Source: Alkalihalobacillus alcalophilus ATCC 27647 = CGMCC 1.3604 (lineage in GTDB: Bacteria > Bacillota > Bacilli > Bacillales > Bacillaceae_D). From it: a DNA stretch of 64,000 nucleotides. Positions 35,948 to 45,689 of this stretch are shown here, in pieces. The first letter of the stretch is position 1. Each line of letters starts with the position of its first letter. Position numbers and translations under genes: made by a program. The notes under the pieces are model-generated. The model did no database searches and had not been told where the DNA came from. It saw nothing but the letters and a program-made list of their open reading frames with translations. Location: NCBI RefSeq assembly GCF_000292245.2, contig NZ_ALPT02000002.1:55033-119032 (forward strand), given 5' to 3'.

Positions 35948-37363
35948 TTAGTTTTTCGGATTAATAATAATTTCGACACGTCGGTTTTTTTTACGACCAC
36001 TTTCATCATCATTTGATTCAATTGGTCTCGTTTCGCCATATCCATTTATCGTAATATTTAAATGCCCTATATCACCATTTTCACTTAAATATTCTTTCAC
36101 CGACTGTGCTCTTCGCTCCGATAAATCGATATTATAATCGGCATCACCTTGACTATCGGTATGGCCATCAATATGAATAATCGTACTCGACTCCAGTCCA
36201 TTTAAAATGGTCACTATATCATCTAGTGTTGACGTCGAGTCTAGCTTCAACTCATGGCTATCATAATCAAATAAGACATCATCTGGCATCGCCACTTTGA
36301 TTTCCTCTTCGTCAGAGGTCAGATTCGTTTCTTCCGGTACTTCGATTTCCGGAGGTTCTGGATATAGCTCCATATAAATTCGCTTAGAGCCGTTATCGCC
36401 TTCCTCAACTAATTCCCCGCTTATATTTTCGTAATTCTCACCATATACGTCCTTCATCGCTTTTTTCAGCTCATGTGTCATATTTGGACCACTCATAATT
36501 TGGATATAACCTTCTGGACGTTTAGAAGAATACTGAATTCTTAATAAAAAAGTCCCATCTGGTTGTACTTTTGTTTTATTCATATAAGTAAATTGTGGGG
36601 TAACCGCTGCTGGAGAGGAGAAGTACCCTCCCTGAATTTCCGCTCCTTCAATTAAATTCATTTTTCCTCTCACATAATAAAACCGATGATCATTCGTTAA
36701 CTCATAATCAAACCACAGCTCTGTCTCTCCATAATCAACCGGTTTTTCCGCTCTTTCCGGTGTAGAAAATTCTACTTCAATCTCATTCCCATCTAATAAA
36801 ACATAAATCGGAACAAACACTTTTTTAGATACTTCCCCATCAAATGATTCACTTTGATAAATATGAGCACCTGTCAAATTTTCGCCATTTTCTCCATATA
36901 CTTCACTGATTTCATTCACTTGACTTTGCGATGTAACCTCTAAAGTAATTTCTATATACTTGCCATTTTGAAACTCAGACGGTCTTTCCATTTCAACAAT
37001 AATGGTCCCATCCTCTTTGACCTCTGTATCATCATTTGTTAACATTCCCATCACTAAGCGATTACGAAATGGCTCCATATACTTATCTACCTTGACTTTT
37101 GTTCCCGGCAAAAGATTACTAGCTGCCTCAATGCGCATCGTACTTGCATCGACTTTTAATACACCTTCAATAAATACCTCTCCATCAAACGTTAAATCAT
37201 TCCCTATCTCTTCACTTTCATTCAATTGCTCAGCCACCACCTCATCTTCCGCTTCATTCGTCCACACACTCTCATCACTCTTATCAACCTTATTAGTACA
37301 AGCAACGAGTATAAGTGCCAATGCCATTAGAAAACTAATAAATATGAAATAATTTCGCTTCAA
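35948..37363 (-). CDS. Lipoprotein with a C-terminal OmpA/MotB-type peptidoglycan-binding domain
   Basis: About 471 residues: a signal peptide with lipobox LVACTN, a long acidic extracellular region containing beta-rich segments, and an OmpA-like domain at the end with VLFDYDSHELK, HIDGHTDSQGDADYNIDLSERRAQSVKEYL and GYGETRPIESNDDESGRKKNRRVEI. The last holds the Asp and Arg that grip diaminopimelate. It should link membrane and peptidoglycan. An ATG exists at 37384, but the TTG at 37363 has GGAGGAG at good spacing and leaves a clean signal peptide, so it is preferred. No partner gene hints at a specific role. Confidence 0.82.
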   Translation of the reverse strand: MKRNYFIFISFLMALALILVACTNKVDKSDESVWTNEAEDEVVAEQLNESEEIGNDLTFDGEVFIEGVLKVDASTMRIEAASNLLPGTKVKVDKYMEPFRNRLVMGMLTNDDTEVKEDGTIIVEMERPSEFQNGKYIEITLEVTSQSQVNEISEVYGENGENLTGAHIYQSESFDGEVSKKVFVPIYVLLDGNEIEVEFSTPERAEKPVDYGETELWFDYELTNDHRFYYVRGKMNLIEGAEIQGGYFSSPAAVTPQFTYMNKTKVQPDGTFLLRIQYSSKRPEGYIQIMSGPNMTHELKKAMKDVYGENYENISGELVEEGDNGSKRIYMELYPEPPEIEVPEETNLTSDEEEIKVAMPDDVLFDYDSHELKLDSTSTLDDIVTILNGLESSTIIHIDGHTDSQGDADYNIDLSERRAQSVKEYLSENGDIGHLNITINGYGETRPIESNDDESGRKKNRRVEIIINPKN

Positions 37364-37526
37364 AAAACTCTCCTCCATCTCCATACGTCAGTTGCCTCAA
37401 CATAATATCATACATATTTTGGATAATATGAACTTTTTCTTCGTTTACAGTATTTTGAAACTTTTGACCTTATTTAGACTAGAGCAAAAGCCTTGATTTT
37501 TTTCTGTTTCATAGTACTAACGACAG

Positions 37527-37579
37527 AAAAAAGAGGCCCACACAGTCATACCTGCTCCTATGACTGTTGGCCTCTTTTT
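37527..37579 (-). terminator. Terminator of the glp operon
   Basis: AAGAGGCC/GGCCTCTT flanks a second stem ACAGTCAT/ATGACTGT, with T-runs on both sides. It lies just beyond the glpK stop at 37605. Confidence 0.85.
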
Positions 37580-37604
37580 AAATTGTTCATTATATTTCTA
37601 ACTA

Positions 37605-39095
37605 TTATTTAAAAGCTCTCGTTGCTGCAACTGCTTTTTTCCATCCTTCATATAATTTATCACTTGTTTCTATTTCCATTGCTGGTGTAAACGAAGCATC
37701 AATCGCCCATTGTTTCGCAATTTCTTCTTTGTCTTTCCAATAGCCAACCGCAAGTCCGGCTAAATAGGCGGCTCCTAACGCTGTCGTTTCATTTACTTCC
37801 GGACGTTCAACAGGAACATTTAAAAGGTCGCCTTGGAATTGCATCAAGAATTCATTCTTAACGGCCCCTCCATCTACACGTAATGTCTTTAATTCTATAC
37901 CAGAATCAGCCTCCATCGCTGAAAGCACATCCTTCGTTTGATAAGCAAGCGACTCTAATGTGGCACGGACAAAATGCTCTTTTGACGTTCCCCGTGTAAT
38001 GCCAAAGACCGCCCCACGAGCATCACTATCCCAATACGGGGTCCCAAGTCCAACAAAAGCCGGAACAACGTATACTCCCTCTGTCGATTCAACCTTTTGT
38101 GCGTAGGCCTCACTATCTTTTGCATCCTTAAACATTCGTAAACCGTCTCTTAACCATTGAATCGCCGAGCCTGCCACAAAAATGCTTCCTTCTAATGCAT
38201 ACTCTACCTTGCCATCAAGTCCCCACGCGATTGTTGTCAATAACCCGTGATTTGATGGAACGGCTTTTTCTCCTGTATTCATTAACATAAAACAACCTGT
38301 GCCATACGTATTTTTGGCCATTCCTTCTTCAAAGCATGCCTGCCCAAATAAGGCCGCTTGCTGATCCCCCGCCACACCGGCAATTGGCACTTCATGACCA
38401 AAGAAATGATAATCGACCGTATGAGCATATACTTCAGAGGAAGGCTTCACTTCAGGGAGCATCGAGGCTGGAACCCCTAATATATCGAGCAATTCTTCAT
38501 CCCACTTTAAATCGTAAATATTAAACATTAACGTCCGTGAAGCATTCGTATAATCGGTCACATGGGCTTTCCCACCAGACAGTTTCCAAATAAGCCAACT
38601 ATCAATCGTGCCAAATAACAATTGACCATTATCGGCTTTTTCCCTCGCACCATCAACATTATCTAAAATCCACTTCACCTTTGTTCCCGAAAAATAAGCG
38701 TCAATTAAAAGCCCTGTTTTCTCTCTAAATAAATCATTATGTCCGTCCGCCTTTAGCTCGTCACAAATTTCACTCGTTTGCCTTGATTGCCAGACAATCG
38801 CATTATATACCGGCACACCTGTTTCCTTATCCCAGACAACCGCCGTCTCACGTTGATTCGTTATTCCAATCGCTTCCACTTGAGCTGGTTGAACACCTGA
38901 CTCTGCTAATACTCCAGCAAGAACAGCAAGCACCGAACCCCAAATTTCATTGGCATTATGCTCGACCCAACCAGGCTGAGGGAAAATTTGGGTAAACTCC
39001 TTTTGAGCTGTATGAACAATCTCCCCACTTTTATTAAATAAAATCGCTCTTGAACTCGTTGTTCCTTGATCAATTGATAAAATATATTTCTCCAT
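37605..39095 (-). CDS. glpK: Glycerol kinase
   Basis: A 496-residue FGGY kinase that phosphorylates glycerol. It has SIDQGTTSSRAILF at the N-terminus, WQSRQTSEIC, the glycerol-site Asp in VAGDQQAALFGQ, and ATLESLAYQTKDV. The YHFFG segment contains the His that PTS HPr phosphorylates in Bacillota glycerol kinases, implying activation by the PTS. In-frame ATGs exist upstream (39098, 39122), but 39095 has GGAGG at suitable spacing. It lies 23 bp after glpF. Confidence 0.97.
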   Translation of the reverse strand: MEKYILSIDQGTTSSRAILFNKSGEIVHTAQKEFTQIFPQPGWVEHNANEIWGSVLAVLAGVLAESGVQPAQVEAIGITNQRETAVVWDKETGVPVYNAIVWQSRQTSEICDELKADGHNDLFREKTGLLIDAYFSGTKVKWILDNVDGAREKADNGQLLFGTIDSWLIWKLSGGKAHVTDYTNASRTLMFNIYDLKWDEELLDILGVPASMLPEVKPSSEVYAHTVDYHFFGHEVPIAGVAGDQQAALFGQACFEEGMAKNTYGTGCFMLMNTGEKAVPSNHGLLTTIAWGLDGKVEYALEGSIFVAGSAIQWLRDGLRMFKDAKDSEAYAQKVESTEGVYVVPAFVGLGTPYWDSDARGAVFGITRGTSKEHFVRATLESLAYQTKDVLSAMEADSGIELKTLRVDGGAVKNEFLMQFQGDLLNVPVERPEVNETTALGAAYLAGLAVGYWKDKEEIAKQWAIDASFTPAMEIETSDKLYEGWKKAVAATRAFK

Positions 39096-39118
39096 CATAA
39101 TCCTCCTCATTTCCTTTC

Positions 39119-39922
39119 TCAAGCCAAGCTACTCTCTTTTTTTCCAAAAATTAACGTAAGCACTAATATAGCAATGACAGACCCAAGAACAACCCATGTA
39201 ATCGTCGAAATCATACCAGCAAAGAACACTTGATAAAAGATAGCCCCTAACGCTCCTCCCATTAATGGTCCAACAACCGGTATCCAAGCATAACGCCAAT
39301 TCGATGATCCTTTTCCATGAATCGGTAGCAAAAAGTGAGCAATACGTGGACCAAGATCCCTCGCTGGATTAATCGCATACCCTGTCGTTCCACCTAATGA
39401 CATACCAATCGCAACAATTAACAAACCAACGGCAATCGGATTCAAACCTTCTGTAAAACTGTTAGCACCGATAAATAAGAGCCCAAGCACTAAAATAAAT
39501 GTTCCAATCATCTCACTTAAAAGGTTAGCAAACGTGTTCGGGATAGCTGGACCTGTTGAGAATACGGCAAGCTTTGCCCCTTGATCAGTCGTTGCACGCC
39601 AATGTGGTAAATAATGAAGGAAAACGATAACCCCACCAATAAAAGCACCCGTGACTTGTGCGATCATATAAAGTGGAACATCTGCCCAAAGAAAGTCACC
39701 AGTCACTGCAAGCCCTAAAGTAACAGCTGGATTCAAGTGAGCCCCACTAATCGAACCAACGGCGAATACCCCCATCGTGACAGCCAAACCCCAAGCAAGG
39801 GTTACGACCACCCAACCACCACTATTGGAATACGTCTTCTTTAAATTAACACCCGCAACGACCCCGCCACCAAAAATAATTAAAATCATCGTTCCTATTA
39901 CTTCTCCAAGAAATGCCGACAT
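39119..39922 (-). CDS. glpF: Glycerol uptake facilitator (aquaglyceroporin)
   Basis: A 267-residue MIP-family channel with six helices and both pore motifs, NPAV (in SGAHLNPAVTLGLA) and NPAR (in TGYAINPARDLGPR), the second with the Asp that favours glycerol over water. It is the first gene of the glpF-glpK operon and is preceded by the GlpP-type leader at 39955-40012. Confidence 0.96.
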   Translation of the reverse strand: MSAFLGEVIGTMILIIFGGGVVAGVNLKKTYSNSGGWVVVTLAWGLAVTMGVFAVGSISGAHLNPAVTLGLAVTGDFLWADVPLYMIAQVTGAFIGGVIVFLHYLPHWRATTDQGAKLAVFSTGPAIPNTFANLLSEMIGTFILVLGLLFIGANSFTEGLNPIAVGLLIVAIGMSLGGTTGYAINPARDLGPRIAHFLLPIHGKGSSNWRYAWIPVVGPLMGGALGAIFYQVFFAGMISTITWVVLGSVIAILVLTLIFGKKESSLA

Positions 39923-39954
39923 ACCTCTTACCCCCGTTCTGAATTTTTATCTAA

Positions 39955-40012
39955 GAAAAAAGAGACTCCCAAATAACCTCTCAATAAAATGAGAGCGATA
40001 AATGTGAGTCTC
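39955..40012 (-). promoter_or_regulatory. GlpP-responsive leader terminator before glpF
   Basis: In the leader RNA, GAGACTC (from 40006-40012) pairs with GAGTCTC (from 39962-39968) and is followed by a T-run, forming a terminator about 35 nt upstream of the glpF start. A second inner stem CTCTCA/TGAGAG sits in its loop. This is the layout of the B. subtilis glpFK and glpD leaders, where GlpP bound to glycerol 3-phosphate prevents termination. The glpP gene is immediately upstream, which strengthens the assignment. Confidence 0.85.
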
Positions 40013-40079
40013 CTAATCTCCAACACATCTATTAACTTGTTAATGACCAAAAGATAACGCTTTCACAAAAAGAAAAACA

Positions 40080-40649
40080 TTAACTTAAACTTTCCGACAT
40101 TAATGACTTTTTATTTTTCCACAAACTACTTTTTGATGTCGTAATCGCTGAAGCTCCTGCCTCCAACGCAGCGATTATTTCCTGCTCCGTCCGTATGAGA
40201 CCCCCTGCCAATATCGACGTGTTTAGCCGCTCCTTCACCTCCTTTATCATCCATGGCATCGACCCTGGTAAAACTTCAACATAATCAGGTCTAATCTTTT
40301 CCGCTAGCTTACAGCTTCTCTCTAATGCAAGAGAATCTATGAGAAACACGCGTTGGATCGCGATTACTCCCTTTTGTTTCGCCTTCATGATCACACCTGA
40401 TTTCGTAGAGATAAGACCAAAAGGCTTAAATTCGTGACAAATAAATTCCGTAGCAGACTCATCATTTCGCATACCATGAATCATGTCGACATGATAAATG
40501 ATTTTCTTACGATGAAGTTTTGCCAAGCTCGCAACATGTTTCATTTGTGAAATATGCATTTCTAAAAAAATACCTATCTCAAGAGAACTATGAAGAAACT
40601 GTTCATATTCTTTAAAATTGGATATAGCCGGCAAAACCTTTTGTTCCAT
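40080..40649 (-). CDS. glpP: Glycerol-3-phosphate-responsive antiterminator GlpP
   Basis: About 189 residues of the GlpP family (TIM-barrel-like fold) with HVDMIHGMRNDESATEFI, FGLISTKSGVIMKAKQKG, YVEVLPGSMPWMI and AGGLIRTEQEIIAALEAGA. It binds glycerol 3-phosphate and the glpF leader RNA to allow read-through. A GTG at 40658 is in frame, but the ATG at 40649 is better placed relative to GGGAGA. It is transcribed toward glpF and glpK. Confidence 0.94.
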   Translation of the reverse strand: MEQKVLPAISNFKEYEQFLHSSLEIGIFLEMHISQMKHVASLAKLHRKKIIYHVDMIHGMRNDESATEFICHEFKPFGLISTKSGVIMKAKQKGVIAIQRVFLIDSLALERSCKLAEKIRPDYVEVLPGSMPWMIKEVKERLNTSILAGGLIRTEQEIIAALEAGASAITTSKSSLWKNKKSLMSESLS

Positions 40650-40833
40650 CGCTTGCACTCTCCCTTATTAATCTAAATAGAAGGAGCAGTTTGTTCGCAC
40701 GGTGAATATCACTCTTTTCATCTCCTTGTACATTGTATGAAGCTCTTTTCCGATTATGACAAGCAAAGATAGGAGTGAATAAATATTTATCACACACCAG
40801 GATGGCCAGTTTTGTTGCTTAGTCGTATTTATA

Positions 40834-41547
40834 TGCACCATATTTTTGCTATAACTTGATTTACATTACTTATTCCTGTTTATTCGCACCGTAATTTCGG
40901 CCATCCCTGGGTTTCATTACCTATTACCTTTTATTCGCACCGTAATTCCGACAGCTCGGCTTTTTCATTACCTATTACTGTTTATTCACACCGTAATCCC
41001 GACAACACGGCTTTTTCATTACCTATCACCGTCAATTCGCACCGTAATTCCGACAACTCGGCTTTTTCATTACCTATTACTGTTTATTCGCACCGTAATT
41101 TCAGCAACTCGGCTTTTTCATTACCTATTACTGTTTATTCGCACCGTAATTCCGACAACCCGGCCTTTTCATTACCTATTACCGGTTATTCGCACCGTAA
41201 TCCCGACAACACGGCTTTTTCATTACCTATTACTGTTTATTCGCACCGTAATTTCGACAGCTCGGCTTTTTCATTACCTATTACCGGTTATTCGCACCGT
41301 AATTTCGACAGCTCGGCTTTTTCATTACCTATCACAGTCAATTCGCACCGTAATTCCAACAACCCAGCTTTTTCATTACCTATTACCGGTTATTCGCACT
41401 GTAATTTCGACAACACGGCTTTTTCATTACCTATTACTGTTTATTCGCACCGTATTTTCAGTAACCCTCCAGTTTCATTACCTATCACCGTTTATTTACA
41501 CCGTAATTCCGACAACACGGCTTTTTCATTACCTATTACAGCTCTTC
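40834..41547. repeat. 51-bp tandem repeat array A (14 units)
   Basis: Fourteen direct units of exactly 51 bp run without a single indel; unit starts fall every 51 bp from 40834 to 41497. The core of each unit is CGCACCGTAATT at offsets 1-12 and CATTACCTAT at offsets 31-40, with a CCGA-CAAC-TCGG-type mini-hairpin between and TTATT at the end. Central units differ by only a few bases. The first unit and the last two are more diverged, as expected for tandem homogenisation. The array fills most of the gap between the divergent glpP and polysaccharide deacetylase genes. Two plus-strand frames stay open through it, but without good starts, so I do not call a gene. Confidence 0.95.
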
Positions 41548-41736
41548 TCTCCTAACGCCAATAAATAAAAAAAGAGACTCTTCACAAGGTCTTATAACCT
41601 TCTGAAAAATCCCATTCCATCAAATGTAAAAAAACAGAATAATCACTACCATTTTTAGCCAAACTATTTATAATGTGCCTAATTAATTTATCAGTTTTAG
41701 TTCGTATATTCTAGTATTTAAGGGAGTTGTAAATGA

Positions 41737-42831
41737 ATGAACACCTCGAAGTTACAGCATTTCTCTATACTCACATCTAGCTTTCTCATGTCGCTTATCA
41801 TGTTTACATTTCAAACTTCCGTGCTTGCTCAAGATTCGATGCTAGATGAAGCGACGGTTGTCATTGATAACCAACCATTTGAAACAGAATATATTATGAA
41901 TGAAGGTCATGTTTTAGTTCCTGCTCTTTTTATGAAGCATACTGGGGCACTCGTCAATTGGAATGAGCAATACGAATCAGTCGTCTTTCAAGCTAACGAG
42001 AAAAAAATGGCCTTGCCGGTTGGGAAAGATTATGCCGAAATATATAATGAAAAAAAGAATCAATGGGAAAGACAACCTCTTCCGGTAAAAACGATTGATT
42101 ATGAGGGGACCGCTTTTATTCCACTAGTAGCTGCCTCCCGAGAATTAGGAATGGATGTCACTTATCATTCGCAGCAAGCGCGAACGTATATCCAGAGCAA
42201 TATCCAAGTGACTCCAAATCATTTTGCTCAAGGAAACACTTCGGAAAAACTAGTTGCTCTTACATTTGACGACGGTCCGGACCAACACTATACACCGATC
42301 GTTTTAGATATTTTAAAAGAAAAGGGAGTCCATGCCACTTTTTTTGTTGTCGGACAACAAGTCATGATCTCGCCTACAATCATGCAGAGAATTGTTGACG
42401 AGGGACATGGAATTGGAAATCATTCCTGGGGCCATCCAAATTTGAAAGAATTATGGTCATCGGAAGTGCGTGAGGAAATTCAACTTACACAAGAAACCTT
42501 GCAAAAAACAGTTGGCAGAGCCCCGATGCTATTCCGCCCACCTTATGGCTCCTATACTAAAGCGGAGACGGTCATCTTTAATGAACTTGGCATTAAAAAC
42601 ACCCTCTGGTCCGTCGACACGCTCGATTGGAGCGGACAAGGAGCCGAACAAATTTTAGATACTGTACACCGCCAAGTCTTCCCCGGTGCAATCATTTTGC
42701 AGCATAACTTCCAAGCAGATGAACCACTTTTGGATGGTTCGGTTGAAGCACTTCCGAAGATGATTGATGAACTACGTGAAAAGGGGTATAAGTTTGTCAC
42801 ACTGCAAACGATGATAGATAGACAGAGGTGA
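41737..42831 (+). CDS. Secreted polysaccharide deacetylase with copper-amine-oxidase-like N domain
   Basis: A 364-residue exported protein: a signal peptide (about 1-31, ending VLAQ), a stalk domain of the Cu-amine oxidase N type (about 40-150, with AFIPLVAASRELGMDVTY), and a NodB deacetylase domain from about 172. The catalytic metal residues are present: LTFDDGPD (Asp178/Asp179), GNHSWGHPNL (two His), RPPYGSY and a late ILQHNF. It probably removes acetyl groups from peptidoglycan or another surface polymer. A GGGAG site precedes the ATG. It stands alone, convergent with the metallophore operon. Confidence 0.93.
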   Translation: MNTSKLQHFSILTSSFLMSLIMFTFQTSVLAQDSMLDEATVVIDNQPFETEYIMNEGHVLVPALFMKHTGALVNWNEQYESVVFQANEKKMALPVGKDYAEIYNEKKNQWERQPLPVKTIDYEGTAFIPLVAASRELGMDVTYHSQQARTYIQSNIQVTPNHFAQGNTSEKLVALTFDDGPDQHYTPIVLDILKEKGVHATFFVVGQQVMISPTIMQRIVDEGHGIGNHSWGHPNLKELWSSEVREEIQLTQETLQKTVGRAPMLFRPPYGSYTKAETVIFNELGIKNTLWSVDTLDWSGQGAEQILDTVHRQVFPGAIILQHNFQADEPLLDGSVEALPKMIDELREKGYKFVTLQTMIDRQR

Positions 42832-42891
42832 GTAAAAGCATGACTAAGTACATGATAGAAATATTTAAAATGTACCTCACAATAGCCATAC

Positions 42892-44103
42892 TCACCTTAT
42901 CATTTTTTTCTCCTCTAAATGTATATCAGGTCCATTGTCAATTGTATACCGATAATAATAAATAACGAATATAACAGCCAATGTCATAAATGAACAAACT
43001 ATAAACATTGTGCTATATGAAGTAAACTGCACAACAAACCCCAACATCAATCCACCTAATGAAAAACCAAGATCATAAGAGGCTAACAAGAGACCAAATA
43101 AAACATGCTTTTTTTCTTTTGGAATAACAAAAGAAATATACGTTGTCAAGGTTGGATAAAGCATTGCAGTTGCAAAACCAATAAATATACTTGCTATATA
43201 AACAAAGTTACCTAAAGCTGGGGCAAATGCTAAAATCAGCGTCCCCATTGTTGAGCTTAGTAGGACAAGAGATATAAAAGTTGGATGCCACATTCCATCA
43301 GATGGAATGTATTTCTTAAGAGTGTAACGACTCCCTACTACTACAAGAGCTTGTAAAAACAAATAAAGAGGCGCATTGCCCTCCCCTTCCACTACCATAT
43401 AAAGAGGGATAAATATTGTCAAAGCACCAAAAATGGCTGAACCTACGACCATTGTAATGGAGGAGACAAGCAATGCCTTATTTTTCCGTACCGCTATCGC
43501 TTCTAAAACCAACTCTTTTAATGAAAATGAAGCATTTGGTTGCACACTTTTCGGAAGAGGTGATTTAATAAAAAAGAGGAAAGGCACTATCGCTAATAAA
43601 CCAATCGTTATGAATAGTATGTCTAACGACCATTGTCCCCAAAGCATAAGGGCAAGTGCTGGTCCATAAAGGCTAGGCATAACCGTAGATAATGAATACA
43701 TAGCCATTCCTTGTCCACGATCCCGATCCTTTAATACTTCTGCAATCCCTAACTGCATTGCCATTGAGAAAAAGGCCGTAACGACACCTTGCATGGCCCG
43801 GACGACATACAAACTATCAACGGTAAACAGAATATAAATCATTAAGGTTAAAGCATGTCCAATTAATAACCATTTCATTATTTTATAAACACTATATTTC
43901 GCAACCATTTGCCCTGCCCACGGACGTAGAATCATACATGTAAACATATAAAGCCCCATCATAATGCCAATTTCGCCTTCTAACATCCCGCCATCTGCTG
44001 CTTGTAAAGGAAAAATGACGGTTAATATCGAATTAGCTGTAAAGAAGAGCATCGCTAACATATATAATTGCAACATCCTAATTGAAGTAGGTCGATAGTT
44101 CAT
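42892..44103 (-). CDS. MFS exporter at the end of a Cnt-like metallophore operon (CntE-like)
   Basis: A 403-residue major facilitator protein with about 12 helices and LRPWAGQMVAKYSVYK between helices 2 and 3. It overlaps the preceding ATPase gene by 4 bp. In Staphylococcus aureus the cntABCDFE operon ends in cntE, the MFS exporter of staphylopine. The gene order here is the same, so this protein probably exports an opine-type metallophore. The general MFS assignment is certain; the substrate is inferred from context. Confidence 0.85.
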   Translation of the reverse strand: MNYRPTSIRMLQLYMLAMLFFTANSILTVIFPLQAADGGMLEGEIGIMMGLYMFTCMILRPWAGQMVAKYSVYKIMKWLLIGHALTLMIYILFTVDSLYVVRAMQGVVTAFFSMAMQLGIAEVLKDRDRGQGMAMYSLSTVMPSLYGPALALMLWGQWSLDILFITIGLLAIVPFLFFIKSPLPKSVQPNASFSLKELVLEAIAVRKNKALLVSSITMVVGSAIFGALTIFIPLYMVVEGEGNAPLYLFLQALVVVGSRYTLKKYIPSDGMWHPTFISLVLLSSTMGTLILAFAPALGNFVYIASIFIGFATAMLYPTLTTYISFVIPKEKKHVLFGLLLASYDLGFSLGGLMLGFVVQFTSYSTMFIVCSFMTLAVIFVIYYYRYTIDNGPDIHLEEKKMIR

Positions 44104-44870
44104 AAGAGTCTTTCACTCCGTTCATCCCCAAAAGCTGAAATTAATTGTTTTGTATAAGGTTGAAGTTCTTTCAAAAAGAGATTTTCCTTTGTCGCCTCAT
44201 CGATTATTCGTCCCTCTTTCATAATGTAAATCCGTTCACTCATAAAACGGACAGCCGCTAAATCATGAGAAATAAATAGATAAGACATTGATAAATTCTC
44301 TTTTAAATCTTTAAGTAAATTTAAAATCTTTGCTTGGGTCGTAACATCTAAGCTTGCTGTAGGTTCATCAAATACAATTAAATCTGGCTGTGTGCTAATG
44401 GCTTTTGCTATCATGACACGTTGTTTCTGACCACCACTTAATTGATGGGGATACTTTGGGAGGTAATCAGCCGGTACTCCCACCATTTCTAAAAGTTGTT
44501 TCGCTTTCTCAATCCGAGTGGTGTTATGCAAAAATGAAATTTCTTTCAGTTTTAAAGCATCATATGGTTCCATTAAAGTATCGATGATTTTTCTTCTAGG
44601 ATTCATTGATGCAGATGGATTTTGAAAGACCGCTTGAATACGGCTACGCTCAGTTCGATCTCTTTTTCTTTGAAGGGGTCTACCTTCTAATAGCAGCTGA
44701 CCAGAGGTGATTTCTTCAAGACCTAAGATACATTTCGCTAGCGTGGTTTTCCCACTCCCACTTTCTCCAACTAAACCGACACATTCTCCTTTCTTAACGA
44801 TTAAATCTACCTCACAAACAGTCGCTTTTTTATTAAAATATTTCTGAACGTTATCTAACTGTAGTAACAA
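44100..44870 (-). CDS. Oligopeptide/metallophore-type ABC transporter ATPase (CntF-like)
   Basis: A 256-residue ATPase with Walker A GESGSGKTT, signature LSGGQKQRVMIA, Walker B LIVFDEPTASLD and switch His in FISHDL, followed by the short OppF-type C-terminal tail. It begins directly after the stop of the other ATPase gene. It is one of the two nucleotide-binding subunits of the importer. Confidence 0.9.
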   Translation of the reverse strand: MLLQLDNVQKYFNKKATVCEVDLIVKKGECVGLVGESGSGKTTLAKCILGLEEITSGQLLLEGRPLQRKRDRTERSRIQAVFQNPSASMNPRRKIIDTLMEPYDALKLKEISFLHNTTRIEKAKQLLEMVGVPADYLPKYPHQLSGGQKQRVMIAKAISTQPDLIVFDEPTASLDVTTQAKILNLLKDLKENLSMSYLFISHDLAAVRFMSERIYIMKEGRIIDEATKENLFLKELQPYTKQLISAFGDERSERLL

Positions 44871-45689
44871 TTAATTCACCAACTTCATTCGCTCTTCAAG
44901 TAAGAGTCGTTCTCTTGTTTCATATAATGACGGAATTGCTGAAAAAAGATGTTTTGTATATTCATGCTGTGGGGAATCCAATATACGAGATTTATAGCCC
45001 TGTTCTATGATTTCTCCATTTTTTATAATGGAAATAGAATTTGTATAACGCTTTACATGTCGCAAATCATGTGTAATGAATAAAATGCTACAACCACACT
45101 CTTGTTGAAACTTCTTTAACAATGACAAAACAGTCATTGCCGATATGCTATCGAGTGCTGTCGTAGGTTCATCTGCAATAATAATACTCGGCCCAAGCAT
45201 CATAACAAAGGCGATCGCTGCCCGTTGTAATTGGCCACCACTCAACTGACAAGGATACTTTTTTAACACCGACTCAGCAGGTAAGTTTAATTCTTGAAAT
45301 GTGTTTAACATTAAGGTTTTACTTTCTCTTTTTGTTAACTTTGTGTGGGCTTTAAGCATATCTTCACATTGCTTTTCAATTTTTAGAAATGGAGCAAAGG
45401 ATGATGTATAGTCTTGAAAAATATAAGAAATACGGTGGCCTCTTATACAGCGCATTTCCTCAGCACAAAAGTCCTTCATATCACGTCCTTCTAATAAAAT
45501 TTTTCCACTTTTAATTTTTAAAGACTGAGGAAGCATTCGACCAATTGCCGCTGCTGTCACACTTTTTCCACTACCACTCTCACCAATAATAGAATGCCAT
45601 TGCCCACGTTCGAGTTGTAAATGAACATTATTAACAATCACTTTTTCATTTGACTCAATCGTCAAACCATTTAGCTCCAAAATAGTCAT
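44871..45689 (-). CDS. Oligopeptide/metallophore-type ABC transporter ATPase (CntD-like)
   Basis: A 272-residue ATPase with Walker A GESGSGKSV, the unusual SYIFQDYTSSFAPFLKI Q-loop region, signature LSGGQLQRAAIA and Walker B IIIADEPTTALD. It overlaps the permease gene by 4 bp. It is the partner of the downstream ATPase in a DppBCDF-like transporter. Confidence 0.9.
   Translation of the reverse strand: MTILELNGLTIESNEKVIVNNVHLQLERGQWHSIIGESGSGKSVTAAAIGRMLPQSLKIKSGKILLEGRDMKDFCAEEMRCIRGHRISYIFQDYTSSFAPFLKIEKQCEDMLKAHTKLTKRESKTLMLNTFQELNLPAESVLKKYPCQLSGGQLQRAAIAFVMMLGPSIIIADEPTTALDSISAMTVLSLLKKFQQECGCSILFITHDLRHVKRYTNSISIIKNGEIIEQGYKSRILDSPQHEYTKHLFSAIPSLYETRERLLLEERMKLVN

Noticed and set aside
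40612..40797. Minus-strand open frame upstream of glpP
   Set aside because: It overlaps the glpP start in another frame and has no family resemblance. A tiny leader peptide could be imagined here but the Shine-Dalgarno spacing is poor.
40834..41547. CRISPR array
   Set aside because: The whole 51-bp unit is conserved; there are no unique spacers and no cas genes in the window. The same holds for arrays B and C.
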